From Gammaproteobacteria bacterium RIFCSPHIGHO2_12_FULL_37_14 (lineage in GTDB: Bacteria > Pseudomonadota > Gammaproteobacteria > DSM-16500): a DNA stretch of 6,697 nucleotides. How positions within the stretch are numbered: the first letter of the stretch is position 1; each line of letters starts with the position of its first letter. Made by a program: the position numbers and the translations under genes. A model generated the notes under the pieces. That model worked only from the letters and a program-made list of their open reading frames with translations, searched no databases and was not told the origin of the DNA. The stretch is from positions 1-6,697 of the forward strand of contig MGXV01000030.1 in assembly GCA_001801485.1 (NCBI GenBank), read 5' to 3'. This document shows, piece after piece, positions 6,137 through 6,697 of this stretch.

Positions 6137-6697
6137 ATGCCAAAAATAAATCCTGACAAGGCCTTTGTCCAATTACCAGCAAAGCAGTGTAAGGTTGATA
6201 CCAACCTACCCATTCCAACAGATTGGCTCACCAAGCTTGGTATATTGATTGCCGATGACATACTACATTTAGATGATACACAAAAACTTTATCCCAATGA
6301 TGAAGATCCGATTAAAAAAGAATTCACTCGAAAAACCGAATTCTTTTATCATTTAAATCGCCACGCGGGTCCTGCCTCGACTTACTCTTTGAAATTAAAG
6401 TTACATGAATCCTTGCAAACGCTTTATAGCGTGCTCGCTGATCCCAAGACACCATCCGATCAAAAACATTCGTTGGCTCTAAAAATCGTTGAAGGTGCAC
6501 CGAATTGTACGCCTGGCTTTCATGATCGATGCAATGAATGTATTCAGAGCTTAATTCAACCCGAGAATCTGGATGAAATGCTGGGCGTTATCCGCCAGAG
6601 CATGGTGAGTATGGCTGCAAACCAAACAACCGACGAAGTCCATGCTTATAATCGTTTCTTTGTGGTGGCGCGCAACCTGGGTTATGGCGTACGTCCA
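6137..6697 (+). CDS. Unrecognised protein with CTPGFHDR motif, C-terminus beyond window
   Basis: An ATG at 6137 opens 187 codons that continue to the right edge without a stop. GAAGAG 6 bases upstream is a weak but usable ribosome binding site. No earlier in-frame ATG exists before the stop at 6071-6073, so this start is well fixed. The protein begins MPKINPDKAFVQLPAKQCKV, is soluble-looking, and has no signal peptide or membrane segment. Residues 66-105 look helical (KTEFFYHLNRHAG ... LHESLQTLYSVLADP). The most distinctive motif is APNCTPGFHDRCNECI (121-136), a Cys-rich loop followed by a helix. I recall similar CTPGF-x-x-R segments in large, poorly characterised Legionella and Coxiella relatives' proteins, some of which are suspected secreted effectors, but I cannot confirm it here. 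It is transcribed away from the ABC-F unit and need not be related to it. Coding status is well supported; function is unknown. Confidence 0.8.
   Translation, partial: MPKINPDKAFVQLPAKQCKVDTNLPIPTDWLTKLGILIADDILHLDDTQKLYPNDEDPIKKEFTRKTEFFYHLNRHAGPASTYSLKLKLHESLQTLYSVLADPKTPSDQKHSLALKIVEGAPNCTPGFHDRCNECIQSLIQPENLDEMLGVIRQSMVSMAANQTTDEVHAYNRFFVVARNLGYGVRP

Noticed and set aside
5958..6218. Minus-strand open frame of 86 codons ending GVVRRGGFFIT
   Set aside because: It overlaps the start, ribosome binding site and extended -10 promoter of the plus-strand gene at 6137, has no ribosome binding site of its own that I can see, and its N-terminal part is the antisense of that gene. The stretch NWDKVESFADKRLIGVV looks protein-like, so a degraded gene fragment in 5958-6130 cannot be fully excluded.
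1..6697. CRISPR array, tRNA or rRNA genes, insertion sequence, toxin-antitoxin pair
   Set aside because: No regularly spaced repeats, no tRNA-like cloverleaf or rRNA sequence, no transposase motifs or terminal inverted repeats, and no pair of small overlapping genes of that kind were seen on either strand.

Overview
This AT-rich window shows an accessory region in which working genes sit beside broken ones. Four of the five left-hand genes or remnants look translatable or recently translated, and all five lie on the minus strand (from 5644 down to 1). One further gene starts on the plus strand at 6137 and runs off the right edge. The host is probably a host-associated gammaproteobacterium of the Legionellales type (Legionella, Coxiella, Aquicella, Berkiella and relatives). 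That guess rests on base composition, small palindromes with TCATCCCACGG/CCGTGGGA arms, and a CTPGFHDR motif in the right-hand protein that recalls proteins of that order. It is from memory, not from a search.

Layout, read in the direction of minus-strand transcription. A good -10 box (5671-5676) precedes a YheS-like ABC-F ATPase gene (5644-4400). This gene is cut off inside its second ATPase domain. At about 4400-4406 it runs without a gap into the last third of a berberine-bridge-type FAD-linked oxidase (4403-3939), which has lost its FAD-binding N-terminus. The last codons of that remnant carry the ribosome binding site of a second, intact ABC-F ATPase (3934-2390). Next comes a 186-base gap with a strong hairpin, a short tandem repeat and a candidate extended -10 promoter. 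It is followed by a divergent serine hydroxymethyltransferase (SHMT)-family PLP enzyme (2203-926) and, 27 bases later, an unrecognised mostly helical protein (898 to beyond position 1). The intergenic region 5645-6136 holds promoters for both directions and a dispersed-type palindrome.

How the genes may work together. ABC-F proteins act at the ribosome, and several protect it from antibiotics that bind the peptidyl transferase centre or exit tunnel. SHMT-fold enzymes such as threonine transaldolases build beta-hydroxy amino acids in natural-product pathways, and berberine-bridge-type oxidases are common tailoring enzymes. The SHMT-like protein here keeps the PLP lysine, catalytic Glu and substrate Arg but has lost several conserved SHMT residues. 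Taken together this could be the decayed remains of a natural-product or self-protection cassette. That is an inference from context. The sequence directly shows a fusion scar between two broken genes, an intact ABC-F, and an intact but unusual PLP enzyme in a two-gene unit with an unknown protein.
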